From the NCBI GenBank assembly GCA_016709675.1, contig JADJMH010000009.1, positions 186,001 through 250,000 of the forward strand: 64,000 bases of DNA, given 5' to 3'. The notes below the pieces were generated by a model. The model made no database searches and was not told where the DNA came from. It worked only from the letters and a program-made list of their open reading frames with translations. Of this stretch, positions 53,067 to 62,438 are shown one piece after another (within the stretch, counting starts at the first letter, position 1; each line of letters starts with the position of its first letter). A program made the translations under genes and the position numbers. The DNA is from Candidatus Accumulibacter proximus (GTDB taxonomy: Bacteria; Pseudomonadota; Gammaproteobacteria; Burkholderiales; Rhodocyclaceae).

Positions 53067-54512
53067 TCAAATCTCCTCAGTTCTCTCAGCTTCATCCAGA
53101 TTGTCGGCGTCGTCGAGCATTTCGCCGGCGAGTTCTGCAGAGGTGTCGGGCGCCGCTTCGTCGGGTAGCCGAATCGCCGCCTCGCGCACGTCGAGCTTGC
53201 CGGTCACGACGTCGGCGACGAGACGCGTGCGGTATTCGCGGAGGAGGTCGATCTCGCGTTCGATTCTTTCCTTTCCGGCAACGACGTCTTTCGTGGCCTC
53301 TCGAAGGTCCACGAGGAGCTTCAACTGCTCTGGGAGCGGAGGCACGACGAGCGCAAGATTGCCGATCGTAGCGGTATTGAGCCCGCCGAGGACTGCGCCA
53401 CGCTGTGTGGCCTCGATCTGACGCTGCACGTAAGTGGAGGTATGCAGCAGCTCCACAATGAACGTTGGCTCGACCTGCCGTTTGTCCAAGCGGACACGAA
53501 TTGTGTCGGAGTCCGCAATCCCCCTTGCGACGCCAGGCGGAACCAAACGCGCCTTGCCGATGCTTCCCTTGCGCGTCAATACAATATCGCCTGGCAGCAG
53601 TTCGTACCTGCGTAGCTCCTCGAATTGCTCCCTCGTTACCCATCGGTTGCCTCGCCCGAAGTCTCCGCTGATCGTATTCTCCTGCCCGAACAGCTTGAAC
53701 CCGGTATCGACTGCCGCCAACTGTGTGAGCGAAGAGCCAAACGGTCCCATTTGAATACCTGGGCCGTAGTGATCAACGATGAATTTCGTCCGCCGTACTT
53801 CCCAATGCTGCGGAATGTCGCCGAGCCAGGGGATGCCGGAGGGTTTGAGGGGGACGGAGGGGTCGAGGCCGCGGGTGACGGCGCGGTGGATGATGGCCTG
53901 CTTCTGCTCGTTGAGCAGCGCGATCACCTTCCGCTTCGCCCGGATCGCCCGCTCCAGCCGCCCGTTCGCCCAGTCCAGAAACCGCACAATCGCCGCCTGC
54001 TCGACAAGTGGTGGCTCAATCACCTCAATACGCCCAAGATCGTCCGAATAGAGACGAAGTCGGCTTTCGACAACGCCCGTCGATGCGGTCTTGATTCGCC
54101 CCTTGTATACCGGCAAGCGAAGCAACTCATGGTAGTACCACGGGATTGCGCCAGGCTTGAACCGATACACGCAGTAGGCGGGGCTTGCGATACCGTCGTA
54201 CCGGGAAACCCCCATGCTTCCATTCCAAGCCAGCATGATGTTGATCACAAGATCACTCGGCATTACACGCTTGTACCCTACCAGAGATGAGGCACGAGTA
54301 TCAGGCGCATCCGAACCATCAACCGACTTTCGCCGAGTTACGCCAGTGTATTGAGAAACTCGCAGCAACTGCTCTCTACCTGCCGTCGAACGCGCATCAA
54401 CCTCACGCAGCAGCAACTTCATCCGCCGCACCTCCCAATGCCCCGGCACCTGCCCGAGCCACGGCAGCCCCGACTCCTTGTAATCCGCATACGGCTTGAG
54501 GTCGGCGATCAT
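53067..54512 (-). CDS. hsdS: Type I restriction specificity subunit (481 aa)
   Basis: Two target-recognition domains, each followed by a conserved helix: SGLPWLGQVPGHWEVRRMKL ... LVEQAAIVRFLDWANGRLER, then SGIPWLGDIPQHWEVRRTKF ... PEQLKLLVDLREATKDVVAG. The two half-repeats determine the bipartite DNA target. ATG 54512 overlaps the DUF1016 stop by four bases. Intact frame. Confidence 0.93.
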   Translation of the reverse strand: MIADLKPYADYKESGLPWLGQVPGHWEVRRMKLLLREVDARSTAGREQLLRVSQYTGVTRRKSVDGSDAPDTRASSLVGYKRVMPSDLVINIMLAWNGSMGVSRYDGIASPAYCVYRFKPGAIPWYYHELLRLPVYKGRIKTASTGVVESRLRLYSDDLGRIEVIEPPLVEQAAIVRFLDWANGRLERAIRAKRKVIALLNEQKQAIIHRAVTRGLDPSVPLKPSGIPWLGDIPQHWEVRRTKFIVDHYGPGIQMGPFGSSLTQLAAVDTGFKLFGQENTISGDFGRGNRWVTREQFEELRRYELLPGDIVLTRKGSIGKARLVPPGVARGIADSDTIRVRLDKRQVEPTFIVELLHTSTYVQRQIEATQRGAVLGGLNTATIGNLALVVPPLPEQLKLLVDLREATKDVVAGKERIEREIDLLREYRTRLVADVVTGKLDVREAAIRLPDEAAPDTSAELAGEMLDDADNLDEAERTEEI

Positions 54513-55645
54513 GGCTGCTCCACCACCACCGCTCGCCGGGCAGCACTCTCGCGCGCATGTTCGATGGCTTGGTGCAGCCGCGCACGCAGCAACGGCAGCG
54601 GCGGCAACTCCGTCAGGTACTCGCTGACGCGGATGGACTTGGCATCGAGCTGGAGCAGCTCGACCTGCTCGGCGTCGGCGGACGCGCACAGGATCAGTCC
54701 GATCGGGGCTTCCTCGCCGGCAGCGCGTTCGTGCTTGTCCAGCCAGCGCAGGTACAGCTCCATCTGCCCGACATGGCCCGGCTGGAAGGATTCCAGCTTC
54801 AGTTCGACGGCGATCAGCCGGCGCAGGTGGCGGTGGAAGAAAAGCAGATCGAGATGAAAATCGTCCTTGCCGACGCTCATTCGCTTTTGCCGGGCGACGA
54901 AGGCGAAGCCGGTGCCCAGTTCCAGCAACACGCCCTCGATCTCGCGCAGGATGGCGCTCTCGAGGTCGCGTTCGCTGTAGGTGCCCGTGAGTCCCAGCAG
55001 GTCGAGCAGGTAGGGATCGCGAAAGACGATGTCAGGGCTCACCTGCCCGTCGCGAAGTCTGCCGATCTCCGCCGCGATGACGTCGTGCGGCTTCTTCGAC
55101 AGCGCGGTGCGCTGGAACAATAGGCCGCCGATCTTCTGCCGCAGCGTGCGCACATCCCAACGCTCGATGCGGCACATCTCGGCGTAGAAGTCTCGGGCCA
55201 GCGGATCCTTGATCGGCAGCAGCGCATGAATATGCGACCAGCTCAATTGTTGTGACAGCGTCACGACAATCGCCTCATCGGGGAACAACTGTGCGAACTG
55301 GATCATGCGGGCGATCTCGGCATAGCTGAACCCGCGCCCGTACTCCGCCGTCAATTCTCGTGACACGGTCACGAGAATCTGCTTTCCATAGGCAGCCCGA
55401 GCGCCCTGTAGACTCTCGTTCAAGAGCCGTCGTCCCACATGCCAACAGAGCAATGTCTGGGTGGAATAGGCGACGGTGGCAATCCGCTGGCGTGCGGACT
55501 GGATGAGGCTGCGCAAGTCCGAGAGAAGGCCCGCCGCATCAACGACTGCGGGCGTTTCCGTCTCGGCGGTCAAGCCGCGGCGCTGCTCGGACTGTAGCGC
55601 GGAGGGTCCGGGCTTTCTGGCTGAAGGGTCGGCCTTCTTCTTCAT
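54509..55645 (-). CDS. yhcG: DUF1016 / YhcG-family PDDEXK nuclease (378 aa)
   Basis: N-terminal helix-turn-helix/DUF1016 region (VGRRLLNESLQGARAAYGKQ, FSYAEIARMIQFAQLFP, SQQLSWSHIHALLPI) and C-terminal PDDEXK nuclease (VGKDDFHLDLLFFHRHLRRL, VELKLESFQPGHVGQMELYL). Catalytic Asp and E-x-K present. Commonly found in type I operons and proposed to act as an accessory nuclease. Overlaps hsdM by four bases. Confidence 0.9.
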   Translation of the reverse strand: MKKKADPSARKPGPSALQSEQRRGLTAETETPAVVDAAGLLSDLRSLIQSARQRIATVAYSTQTLLCWHVGRRLLNESLQGARAAYGKQILVTVSRELTAEYGRGFSYAEIARMIQFAQLFPDEAIVVTLSQQLSWSHIHALLPIKDPLARDFYAEMCRIERWDVRTLRQKIGGLLFQRTALSKKPHDVIAAEIGRLRDGQVSPDIVFRDPYLLDLLGLTGTYSERDLESAILREIEGVLLELGTGFAFVARQKRMSVGKDDFHLDLLFFHRHLRRLIAVELKLESFQPGHVGQMELYLRWLDKHERAAGEEAPIGLILCASADAEQVELLQLDAKSIRVSEYLTELPPLPLLRARLHQAIEHARESAARRAVVVEQP

Positions 55646-57948
55646 GGCTTGGCGCCCACCTTCAGCAGACCATCCAGCAAGCCCTCGGCCTCCTTCTCGA
55701 TGGCCAGGATGTCGGCGCTGATCTCTTCGAGCGTGCGCAGCGGCTGCGGCTTGTAGAAGTGGCGCGTGAAGCTGATCTCGTAGCCGATCTTGGTGGCGTC
55801 TTCCTTGATCCACGCGTCGGGCGTGTACGGCAGCACCTCGCGGCGGATGAAGGCGTCGATGCCGCCGTCTTCGAGCAGCGGCACCTGCTCGGTATCGCGC
55901 AGGTCGGCGTCGGGTTCGTACTCGACGATGGCGGGCCTGCCGTCCACGGTCGCCGCGTATTGGCCGCGCAGCGGCTCGGCCCTGGCCTTGCCGGGCTTGT
56001 GCATCCTGCCGATGACCGGCGGTGCGCTCTCGACGCGCCAGCTCACGGCCTTGAGGATCTGCTTCAGGTCGGCGGCAGCGAGTTTGATCCCGGCCGCCTT
56101 CAGCGCGGCGTCCACGCGGTCGCGGAAGACGTTGTGATCGTCGAAGAGCGCCTCGCCGAGCAGCGCGCGCAGCCGGGTGGCCACGTCGACCAGGCGGCCG
56201 TCGCGTTCCCAGGTCCTGGCGTCGAGCAGCTTCTTTTTCTGCCGCTCGGGCAGGCCCTTCCTGGTGCCGCCTTCGTCGTCTTCGCCTTCGGGGTCGTCGC
56301 TGCTGCCCCAGTCGGCGAGGCGCTTCTCGACTGCGGCGGAAATCGTCCCGAAACCGGTGAACAGGTCGTCGCCGAACTCCTCGTAGAGCGTGGCGCGCAG
56401 GTCCTCGTCGCCGGAGTTGAAGCGCAGCGTTTCGATGGCCTTGAGCGAAAGCTGGCTGTGCAGGCGCAGCGGGCGCTCGACGGTGACCTTCCAGTAGCCG
56501 AAAGCGGCATTCGGGAAGATCTTCGACTCGGGCGTTTCCTCGAAGTCGAGGAAGCTGCGGCTGATGCGCTCGATGTCCTCGGGCGAGAGCTCGCAGTTCT
56601 TCTTGCCGAGATTCTTGCGCAGCGGCTTGAACCACTGGCTGGCGTCGATGAGCTGCACCCGGCCCTGGCGGTGCGCGGGCTTGCGGTTGGAGAGCACCCA
56701 GATGTAGGTGGCGATGCCGGTGTTGTAGAAGAGGTTGAGCGGCAGCGCGACGATGGCTTCGAGCCAGTCGTTCTCGATCAGCCAGCGGCGGATGTTGCTC
56801 TCGCCCTGGCCGGCGTCGCCGGTGAACAGCGAACTGCCGTTGTGCACCTCGGCGATGCGGCTGCCGAGGGCCGACTGGCCGTTCATCTTCGACGCCATGT
56901 TGGCGAGGAAGAGCATCTGCCCGTCGCTCGAACGCGTGACGAGCGACAGCTCCTCGCCTTGGTGCATGACCCTGAAGCGCGGGTCGCGCATGCCGTCCTT
57001 GCCGCCCATCGCCTCCAGATCCTTCTTCCAGCTCTTGCCGTAGGGCGGGTTGGCGAGCATGAAGTCAAACTCGCGGGCGGGGAAGGCGTCGTGCGCCAGC
57101 GTGGACCATTCGGCACCGCCGACGATGTGGTCGGCGCTCTCGCCTTCGCCCTTGAGCAGCATGTCGGCCTTGCAGACGGCGTAGGTCTCGGGGTTGATCT
57201 CCTGGCCGTAGAGCAGGCACCTGACCTGCTGGCCGCGCCCGGCGGCGATCGCCGTCAGCGTCTCCTCGGCGACGGTGAGCATGCCGCCGGTACCGCAGGC
57301 GCAGTCGTAGAGCAGGTAGGTGCCGGACCGGATCGCGGACTCGATGGGGCGGAACACCAGGTTCGCCATCAGGCGCACCGCGTCGCGCGGCGTCCAGTGC
57401 TCGCCCGCTTCCTCGTTGTTCTCCTCGTTGAACTTGCGCACCAGTTCCTCGAAGACGGTGCCCATCGAGTGGTTGTCGATGCCGGCCGGCGAGAGGTCGA
57501 TGTCGGGGTCGAGGAACTTGTTGATCAGCGTGCCGATGGCGTCGGCCCTGGACAGCGTCTGCAACTGGTTGCGGAATTTGAAGTTGTCGAGGATGTCCTG
57601 GACGTTGGCCGAGAAGCCGTTGAGGTAGTCCTCGAAGTCGGCCAGCAGGCGCTGCTGGCTGCCGCGCGACTTGAGGTCGCGCAGCGTGAACCTCGATGTG
57701 TTGTAGAAGGCCTGGCCAGCGGCATCGCAGAGCGCGGCGCGCTGTTCGGTGATGCCCGCCTCGTCGAGCATCCTGCGGGTGTCGAGGACGGCCTGCTTCG
57801 TCGGTTCGAGCACCGCGTCCATGCGCCGGATGACGCACATCGGCAGGATCACGTCGGGGTACTTGCCGCGCTTGAAGAGATCGCGCAGGACGTCGTCAGC
57901 GATGCCCCAGATGAAGGAGACGATCTTGTTGTGCGTCGCCTGGTCCAT
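55642..57948 (-). CDS. hsdM: Type I restriction-modification methyltransferase subunit (768 aa)
   Basis: N6-adenine methyltransferase of the type I complex. HsdM N-terminal domain (IVSFIWGIADDVLRDLFKRG), SAM motif YDCACGTGGML, catalytic NPPY (FMLANPPYGKSWKKDL) and GESNIRRWLIENDWLEAIVA. Unusually long C-terminus (about 250 residues after the methylase core) with WERDGRLVDVATRLRALLG and the EISADILAIEKEAEGLLDGL coiled end. ATG 57948 lies two bases after the stop of a tiny upstream ORF. First large gene of the operon. Confidence 0.95.
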   Translation of the reverse strand: MDQATHNKIVSFIWGIADDVLRDLFKRGKYPDVILPMCVIRRMDAVLEPTKQAVLDTRRMLDEAGITEQRAALCDAAGQAFYNTSRFTLRDLKSRGSQQRLLADFEDYLNGFSANVQDILDNFKFRNQLQTLSRADAIGTLINKFLDPDIDLSPAGIDNHSMGTVFEELVRKFNEENNEEAGEHWTPRDAVRLMANLVFRPIESAIRSGTYLLYDCACGTGGMLTVAEETLTAIAAGRGQQVRCLLYGQEINPETYAVCKADMLLKGEGESADHIVGGAEWSTLAHDAFPAREFDFMLANPPYGKSWKKDLEAMGGKDGMRDPRFRVMHQGEELSLVTRSSDGQMLFLANMASKMNGQSALGSRIAEVHNGSSLFTGDAGQGESNIRRWLIENDWLEAIVALPLNLFYNTGIATYIWVLSNRKPAHRQGRVQLIDASQWFKPLRKNLGKKNCELSPEDIERISRSFLDFEETPESKIFPNAAFGYWKVTVERPLRLHSQLSLKAIETLRFNSGDEDLRATLYEEFGDDLFTGFGTISAAVEKRLADWGSSDDPEGEDDEGGTRKGLPERQKKKLLDARTWERDGRLVDVATRLRALLGEALFDDHNVFRDRVDAALKAAGIKLAAADLKQILKAVSWRVESAPPVIGRMHKPGKARAEPLRGQYAATVDGRPAIVEYEPDADLRDTEQVPLLEDGGIDAFIRREVLPYTPDAWIKEDATKIGYEISFTRHFYKPQPLRTLEEISADILAIEKEAEGLLDGLLKVGAKP

Positions 57949-57950
57949 GC

Positions 57951-58055
57951 TCAGGCGACTCCCGATGCACGCGCGACCGCTGCATCGAAAGTGCCGTAGC
58001 CGGCAGAGTGATGCACGCTGTGCTGCACCCCGGCAAAGTTGGCAGTGCGTGGCAT
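57951..58055 (-). CDS. Possible 34-residue leader ORF of the hsd operon
   Basis: ATG 58055 after a GGGGGAAC ribosome-binding site; MPRTANFAGVQHSVHHSAGY to ASGVA, ending TGAGCATG, so that its stop is next to the hsdM start. Could couple or tune hsdM translation, or be a truncated gene. No homology recognised. Confidence 0.4.
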   Translation of the reverse strand: MPRTANFAGVQHSVHHSAGYGTFDAAVARASGVA

Positions 58056-58332
58056 GGTGGTGTTCCCCCGGTGGAAGTTCTCGATCCCGGCCGTGGCCGA
58101 CGCAGGTGAGTGGTCCGGTCATTCGCAGCAGTCAGGTATCCGGGCGAGCATAGCGCCCGCTCGCCTCCAAGGTCAATCTCACTGCGTGGCTTAGTGCCTG
58201 GCAAGCGAAGGTCTGGCCGGGTCGCCAAAGGCGATCCGTAGGTCCAGCGCCTGCTGTGCCAGTTCGCTCACGCAGCCAGTCGTACCCAATGCGCCTTCAA
58301 GTCCAGGTTTGAGGCGCTATGCTTGAGATGAG
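58056..58332. other. Upstream region of the hsd operon
   Basis: 277 bases between the leader ORF and the IS110 remnant. The operon promoter should lie here; no strong boxes seen. Confidence 0.35.
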
Positions 58333-58520
58333 GTTACAAGCGGGCCACCGTCGCTATCACCCACAAGATCCTCAAAACCGTCTTCCTGTTGATCAACCGA
58401 CAGACGCACTATCGGGGCTCCGCTGTCGACTTCGCAGCGATGTCCGTCGCACGCAACGCCACTTGCTGGTTGAAGCTGCTCAAGAAGCACGGCTTTATCC
58501 CGCTGCCGCCTGAGCCTCCC
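58333..58520 (+). pseudogene. IS110-family transposase remnant (C-terminus)
   Basis: Reads KRATVAITHKILKTVFLLIN, then RQTHYRGSAVDFAAMSVARN, then LKLLKKHGF, the C-terminal pattern of IS110/IS116 transposases. The start and the catalytic DEDD and Ser domains are absent. Confidence 0.65.
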
Positions 58521-59322
58521 TTCCATCGGGTTCCTCTCCTATGGCCTCAGCGCGCCGGAACTTCGTCCGCCATGGAGGCTTCTTTCACGGTAAGACTTTT
58601 CGGAAAGCCGAACACTCGCGGCACGGATTCCGCTGGGCGCCGACCTGCGCTGCGCGGGCAGGAATTGGGCGCAGATCGCTGCGACGAACCGGTGGACCTG
58701 CTCGACTATGTTGCGCGCGTCAGCGAGCTCAAGGGAGCTAGCCTTGTAGTCCACCAGCTGCAGCGATGTGGGCGAGGGTTCAGCGGTGGTCGAAGCCGGG
58801 GTCGGCTTCCCGAGCTGCTGGCGGACTTGTTCCGTCGCTGCGTCGAAGCGGTGGCGGCTGCGTCAAGTCTTGGCCTATCGGGAAGCCGATCGCGCCTGGC
58901 CTACGGACCATCCATAGCCGGCAGCCTTGCCTCCGTTTCGCAGCCAACGATCCGCGCGTTCTGAACACCACTGACACGTATCCACAATAGCGCCAGCCAA
59001 GCGATCGATCAGGGCGATACGACGATCCACGGCAGCAAGCCGCAACGCGCCCCGATCCGAGGAGACCCCTCTGCCGCCGAAGTCGGCACGGACTGTGAAG
59101 CGCGCAGCAGGCGGAAATCGGCGTTGCTCCGGCGTAGAATCAGCAGGAGGGCGAGAGCAGGGGGCATTTTCTGCGAATCGGCCTCTGGATAAATGCAAAT
59201 GCAGCAGGGGTGTAGCTTGCATTTCGCCCGCCTTATGCAACGTCCGGGCTGGTGGCGGGGTGGAATGAAGCGTGCTACAACGCGCTGTTCTGACCGCTGA
59301 CCTCCATACCTTGAGCACTGGC
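58521..59322. other. Unassigned 0.8-kb stretch
   Basis: On the minus strand about 58900-58540 a coding-like stretch occurs (EQVRQQLGKPTPASTTAEPS, ASSLELADARNIVEQVHRF) without a start or a family I recognise; it may be part of a broken mobile element. 58960-59322 shows nothing convincing. Confidence 0.35.
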
Positions 59323-60192
59323 ATGACAACCCTCATGAATCGCTTTGCCATCACCCTTTCTTGCCTCGGCGCGGCTTTGGGCTCCGATGCTGCCTGTGCT
59401 CAGGCGGACAACCGCGTCGAATCGCACTGGCGCATCACGCACGCGGTCACCGCGCCGTGGGCGCCTGCGGCTTCAAGCCCGAACATGGCACAGCCCTCCT
59501 GGGTGGGCCGTGCGCTGACGTTTCAGACCAAAGCGGTGCGCGGCCCCGGCGTGCTGACCTGTAGCCATGCGGTCATCGAACCAACGCAATATCCGGCCGA
59601 AGGCCTGTTTCAGGGCAGCTTGCCGACCCCGGCCACAACGGCGGCGCAGGCCTTGGGCATCATGCTGCTGCCCCTGGCCGGGGTGCGTCTGACCTGTGAC
59701 ACCGGAATGTTCGAGTTCCACCGCGTTGATGCCGACACCCTGTTGCTCGGCCTGGACAACCAGGTGTTCACCTTGAGCAAGGCACCGGGCGCGCTGGCAG
59801 AGGCCAACTCGCCGGAAGGCCGGGTGCAGCAGCTGCTCGAGGCTCATTTCAAGGGTGACATGGGGTTTACCCCCGCCAGCACCGAGCGCAAGCAGGACTG
59901 GCTGTCGAAGGGGCTCAAACACCGCGTTGCGCTTTATTTCGCCAAGCCCGTATCGGCTGATGAAGTCCCCGTCATCAACGGCGACCCGTTCACCGACAGC
60001 CAGGAGTATCCCACCCGTTTCGCCGTCAACAAGGCCAGCGTATCGGGCAGTTCAGCCGAAGTGCCGGTGCGCTTCGCCGATGCCTACCGCAACCGCAGCG
60101 TGACGTACCGTCTGGTGCGAGAGCGTGGCGTCTGGCGGCTGGATGACCTGCTCTACGAACAAGGTGAAACCCTGCAAGGTTTGCTGAAGTGA
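59323..60192 (+). CDS. Secreted hypothetical protein (289 aa)
   Basis: Signal peptide from ATG 59323 (or 59335): MNRFAITLSCLGAALGSDAA. The mature part has two regions; the second (about 170-289) resembles DUF3828/YbjP-like folds (FKGDMGFTPAS, FTDSQEYPTRFAVNKAS, GVWRLDDLLYEQ). Low confidence on the family. Its stop overlaps the next gene by four bases. First gene of a run of small exported proteins. Confidence 0.7.
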   Translation: MTTLMNRFAITLSCLGAALGSDAACAQADNRVESHWRITHAVTAPWAPAASSPNMAQPSWVGRALTFQTKAVRGPGVLTCSHAVIEPTQYPAEGLFQGSLPTPATTAAQALGIMLLPLAGVRLTCDTGMFEFHRVDADTLLLGLDNQVFTLSKAPGALAEANSPEGRVQQLLEAHFKGDMGFTPASTERKQDWLSKGLKHRVALYFAKPVSADEVPVINGDPFTDSQEYPTRFAVNKASVSGSSAEVPVRFADAYRNRSVTYRLVRERGVWRLDDLLYEQGETLQGLLK

Positions 60193-60821
60193 AACGTCAG
60201 TGCTTGTGGCTTTGCCTGACAGCGCTGCACATGGCAGCAAACGCTGCCAATGCGGCGAGCTTTGACTGCGCCCAGGCGGCCTCGAAGATTGAACAGCAAA
60301 TCTGCGCCAGCCCAAGGCTCGACCCGCTCGACAGCCGCATGGGCGAGGCCTTTGCAAAAGCCAAACGCAGCTGCCCGGCAGCCGGCGTTGTGAATGCACA
60401 GCGCCACTGGCTGCGCGAACAGCGCAATCGCTGCACCGATGAACCCTGCCTGATCGCCGCCTACGAAAATCGTCTCGAGCAACTCGCGCAACCGGCTTGT
60501 GGTCTACCTACCGGCGTGCAGACGGGCGCGTGCCCGGCTGGCAGGGAGGCACTGCTCGGCGCCTGGAAACTGGTCTCGGACGGTGGCCCTTTTGAAGAAA
60601 TGGCCTTCACGGCAAACCGCTTTGATTCCTGGCTGCACCAGCGCCCGGAGCTCTCCGGCGCGCAGTGGCGAGTCTCGGGCTGCGAACTGCATGTTGAGGA
60701 CGCAAACAGCGGCTTCGATGGTCGATACACCCTGTTGAAGATGACCGGAAACCGCCTGTTCTTGCGCGAGTCCGGCGAGCGGGAAATTGCCGTTTACCAG
60801 CAGATCAAAACCAGGAAATAA
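60189..60821 (+). CDS. LprI / DUF1311 lysozyme-inhibitor-like secreted protein (210 aa)
   Basis: Signal peptide ending ANAANAA. Residues about 24-100 match the LprI (DUF1311) pattern: SFDCAQAASKIEQQICASP, LDSRMGEAFAKAK, HWLREQRNRCTDEPCLIAAY. LprI-type domains inhibit lysozyme in mycobacteria and are widespread periplasmic proteins. A second domain (about 110-210) is unknown (LLGAWKLVSDGGPFEEMAF). Coupled to the previous gene by an ATGA-type overlap. Confidence 0.82.
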   Translation: MKRQCLWLCLTALHMAANAANAASFDCAQAASKIEQQICASPRLDPLDSRMGEAFAKAKRSCPAAGVVNAQRHWLREQRNRCTDEPCLIAAYENRLEQLAQPACGLPTGVQTGACPAGREALLGAWKLVSDGGPFEEMAFTANRFDSWLHQRPELSGAQWRVSGCELHVEDANSGFDGRYTLLKMTGNRLFLRESGEREIAVYQQIKTRK

Positions 60822-60845
60822 GCGCTTCAACGAAAGGACGCGGCC

Positions 60846-61073
60846 TTGCCACAGCTTGCAACCTTGCCGATAAGCCATCGCTGCCTGTTCATGGCCTTGC
60901 TGGCGATGGGGTGCCACGCGCCCGTCAGCCATGCCGGCGCCGACTTTTCCCGCTTTCTGGCGGATTTCCGCCATGCTCTGGCCGAGAACGACGGCGCCCG
61001 GGTGGCCGCACTGACCCGGTTACCGTTCCTGTATGAAGGTCGAGGCCATGGGCACAAGCGGCATGATCCGTGA
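60846..61073 (+). CDS. Short secreted protein, probably truncated (75 aa)
   Basis: TTG start after AAAGGA; signal peptide CLFMALLAMGCHAPVSHAGA then ADFSRFLADFRHALAENDGA and LTRLPFLYEG. It stops at 61073, but the same frame resumes with a protein-like tail (RDGQDWQRRVQGRWVEAGAT) ending at 61184 just before the next gene's RBS. The gene is probably longer, broken by compensating indels. Confidence 0.55.
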   Translation: MPQLATLPISHRCLFMALLAMGCHAPVSHAGADFSRFLADFRHALAENDGARVAALTRLPFLYEGRGHGHKRHDP

Positions 61074-61195
61074 TGACGACATCCGCGATGCGCCACCGGC
61101 GGCAGCTGGCGGAGTCGGGATGGACAAGACTGGCAGCGACGCGTGCAGGGACGCTGGGTCGAAGCCGGGGCCACCCCCCAATGAAAGGAGAAGGC

Positions 61196-61651
61196 ATGCC
61201 TGGGGTTCACCGTTTCTGGCGTGTTTTTGGCTTCGCGGCTGGCCTGCTTGCGCTGCCGTTCCAGGCAGGGGCTGATGACGTTGTCGCACTGGGTCGGGCC
61301 GGTGCGCTGCTGTGGGAAATGAGCGAGCTGCACCACGAGTTCGGCGACCGTCACATTGCGCGTGGCGTAACGCCGGAGAAAGCGCGAAAGATGGCCGTAT
61401 CGACGGCTGGCAGGCTGGCTGACAAGCGTGACGAACTGGCTGAACTATTGCCGGAACTCCCTGCCGACACGCGCTTCGTCGCCGATCTGCTGCGCTTTCT
61501 GCAGCAGTGGCCGGACCGCCAGACCTTTCTCGCTGATCTGCTGATCTTCTACAACGGCGCGCAATCCGGCTTGGACATCACCTCGCTGGCCATGCAGGTC
61601 CCCGATACGCGGCGCGGCTGGAAGACCCCGTTCCCGATATTCCGGCCATGA
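61196..61651 (+). CDS. Secreted hypothetical protein (151 aa)
   Basis: ATG 61196 after AAAGGAGAAG. Signal peptide RVFGFAAGLLALPFQAGA; mature helical protein (ALLWEMSELHHEFGDRHIAR, RLADKRDELAELLPELPA, FLQQWPDRQTFLADLLIFYN). No family recognised. Overlaps the following gene by four bases. Confidence 0.68.
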   Translation: MPGVHRFWRVFGFAAGLLALPFQAGADDVVALGRAGALLWEMSELHHEFGDRHIARGVTPEKARKMAVSTAGRLADKRDELAELLPELPADTRFVADLLRFLQQWPDRQTFLADLLIFYNGAQSGLDITSLAMQVPDTRRGWKTPFPIFRP

Positions 61652-62073
61652 CGCCAGGACGCCGCCTGTTTCTTGCCACCAGTCTGGCACTGGTGTGGCG
61701 GCCCGCGCGTGCCGACAAGGCCGCTGCCACCCATACGCCACCACCGGGCACACCGGAACGTACCGCCCTGCTGGGTGCCGTGCGCAGGGCCCTGCGGCTG
61801 AACCCAGGCGCTAGCCGCTTCAACGTCTTCCACCTGCGTCGCGCTGGAAACTGGGCCTATTTTGAAGGCAACGAGGTGATCGCCCTGGACAACCGCAGCT
61901 GGCAGGAAACCGATTTGACCGTCAAGGCCTTGCTGGTCCACAGTGGATCAGCCTGGCGCGTCGAAGTCCTGTGGACCCTGCCCGGAAACGACCGCTTTGC
62001 ACTGGCGGCCTTTGAACAGCGGCTTGCCACCCTGCGCCAGACGCACCACCTGCCTGGCGAACTCTTTCCATGA
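61648..62073 (+). CDS. Secreted hypothetical protein with Tat-like signal (141 aa)
   Basis: N-terminus PGRRLFLATSLALV has the twin-arginine look but lacks a full motif. The mature domain (LRLNPGASRFNVFHLRRAGN, NWAYFEGNEV, TDLTVKALLVHSGSAWRVEV) is a small beta-rich fold of unknown function. Four-base overlaps on both sides. Confidence 0.68.
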   Translation: MTPGRRLFLATSLALVWRPARADKAAATHTPPPGTPERTALLGAVRRALRLNPGASRFNVFHLRRAGNWAYFEGNEVIALDNRSWQETDLTVKALLVHSGSAWRVEVLWTLPGNDRFALAAFEQRLATLRQTHHLPGELFP

Positions 62074-62438
62074 CTCTGCCTGTCCCCCGCTGTGTCGCCG
62101 CTGCCGCCATCCTGTGCCTCGCCGCATCTGCCTGGGCGGGCGAAAGCGCCGGACCGTTACGCGGCGAATACCGCTTCCATGGCAAGACGCTGATCGACCC
62201 GCCGCCCGGTGAGGCACACGGCAGTCACTTGGGACTGGTGCTTGAAGGTGGGGCTGCGCGTGACCTGTACCGTCGTTTGAAAGGCCGTGGTGAGCGCGAC
62301 ATCTGCCTCGACGACGGCTCGCGCAGCAAGACACAAGGCCCGCTGCGCTGCATCGAACTGGCCGGAAAACGCGGCTGGCGCTGCGAATTCGCGATTCAAC
62401 TGGATACCCTCACGCTGGTGCCTGACGGCGCCTGTTGA
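62070..62438 (+). CDS. Secreted hypothetical protein (122 aa)
   Basis: Signal peptide CVAAAAILCLAASAWA then GPLRGEYRFHGKTLIDPPPG and cysteine-containing segments (DICLDDGS, LRCIELAGKRGWRCEFA). The last gene of the coupled set. No family recognised. Confidence 0.66.
   Translation: MTLPVPRCVAAAAILCLAASAWAGESAGPLRGEYRFHGKTLIDPPPGEAHGSHLGLVLEGGAARDLYRRLKGRGERDICLDDGSRSKTQGPLRCIELAGKRGWRCEFAIQLDTLTLVPDGAC

Noticed and set aside
54509..56635. Reading the DUF1016 gene as a 708-residue protein
   Set aside because: The extra N-terminal part is antisense-like Arg/Ala-rich sequence inside hsdM; the real start is ATG 55645.
55759..57999. A 746-codon plus-strand frame
   Set aside because: Lies entirely opposite hsdM, which has intact methylase motifs; its translation is Val/Ala/Gly-biased shadow sequence.
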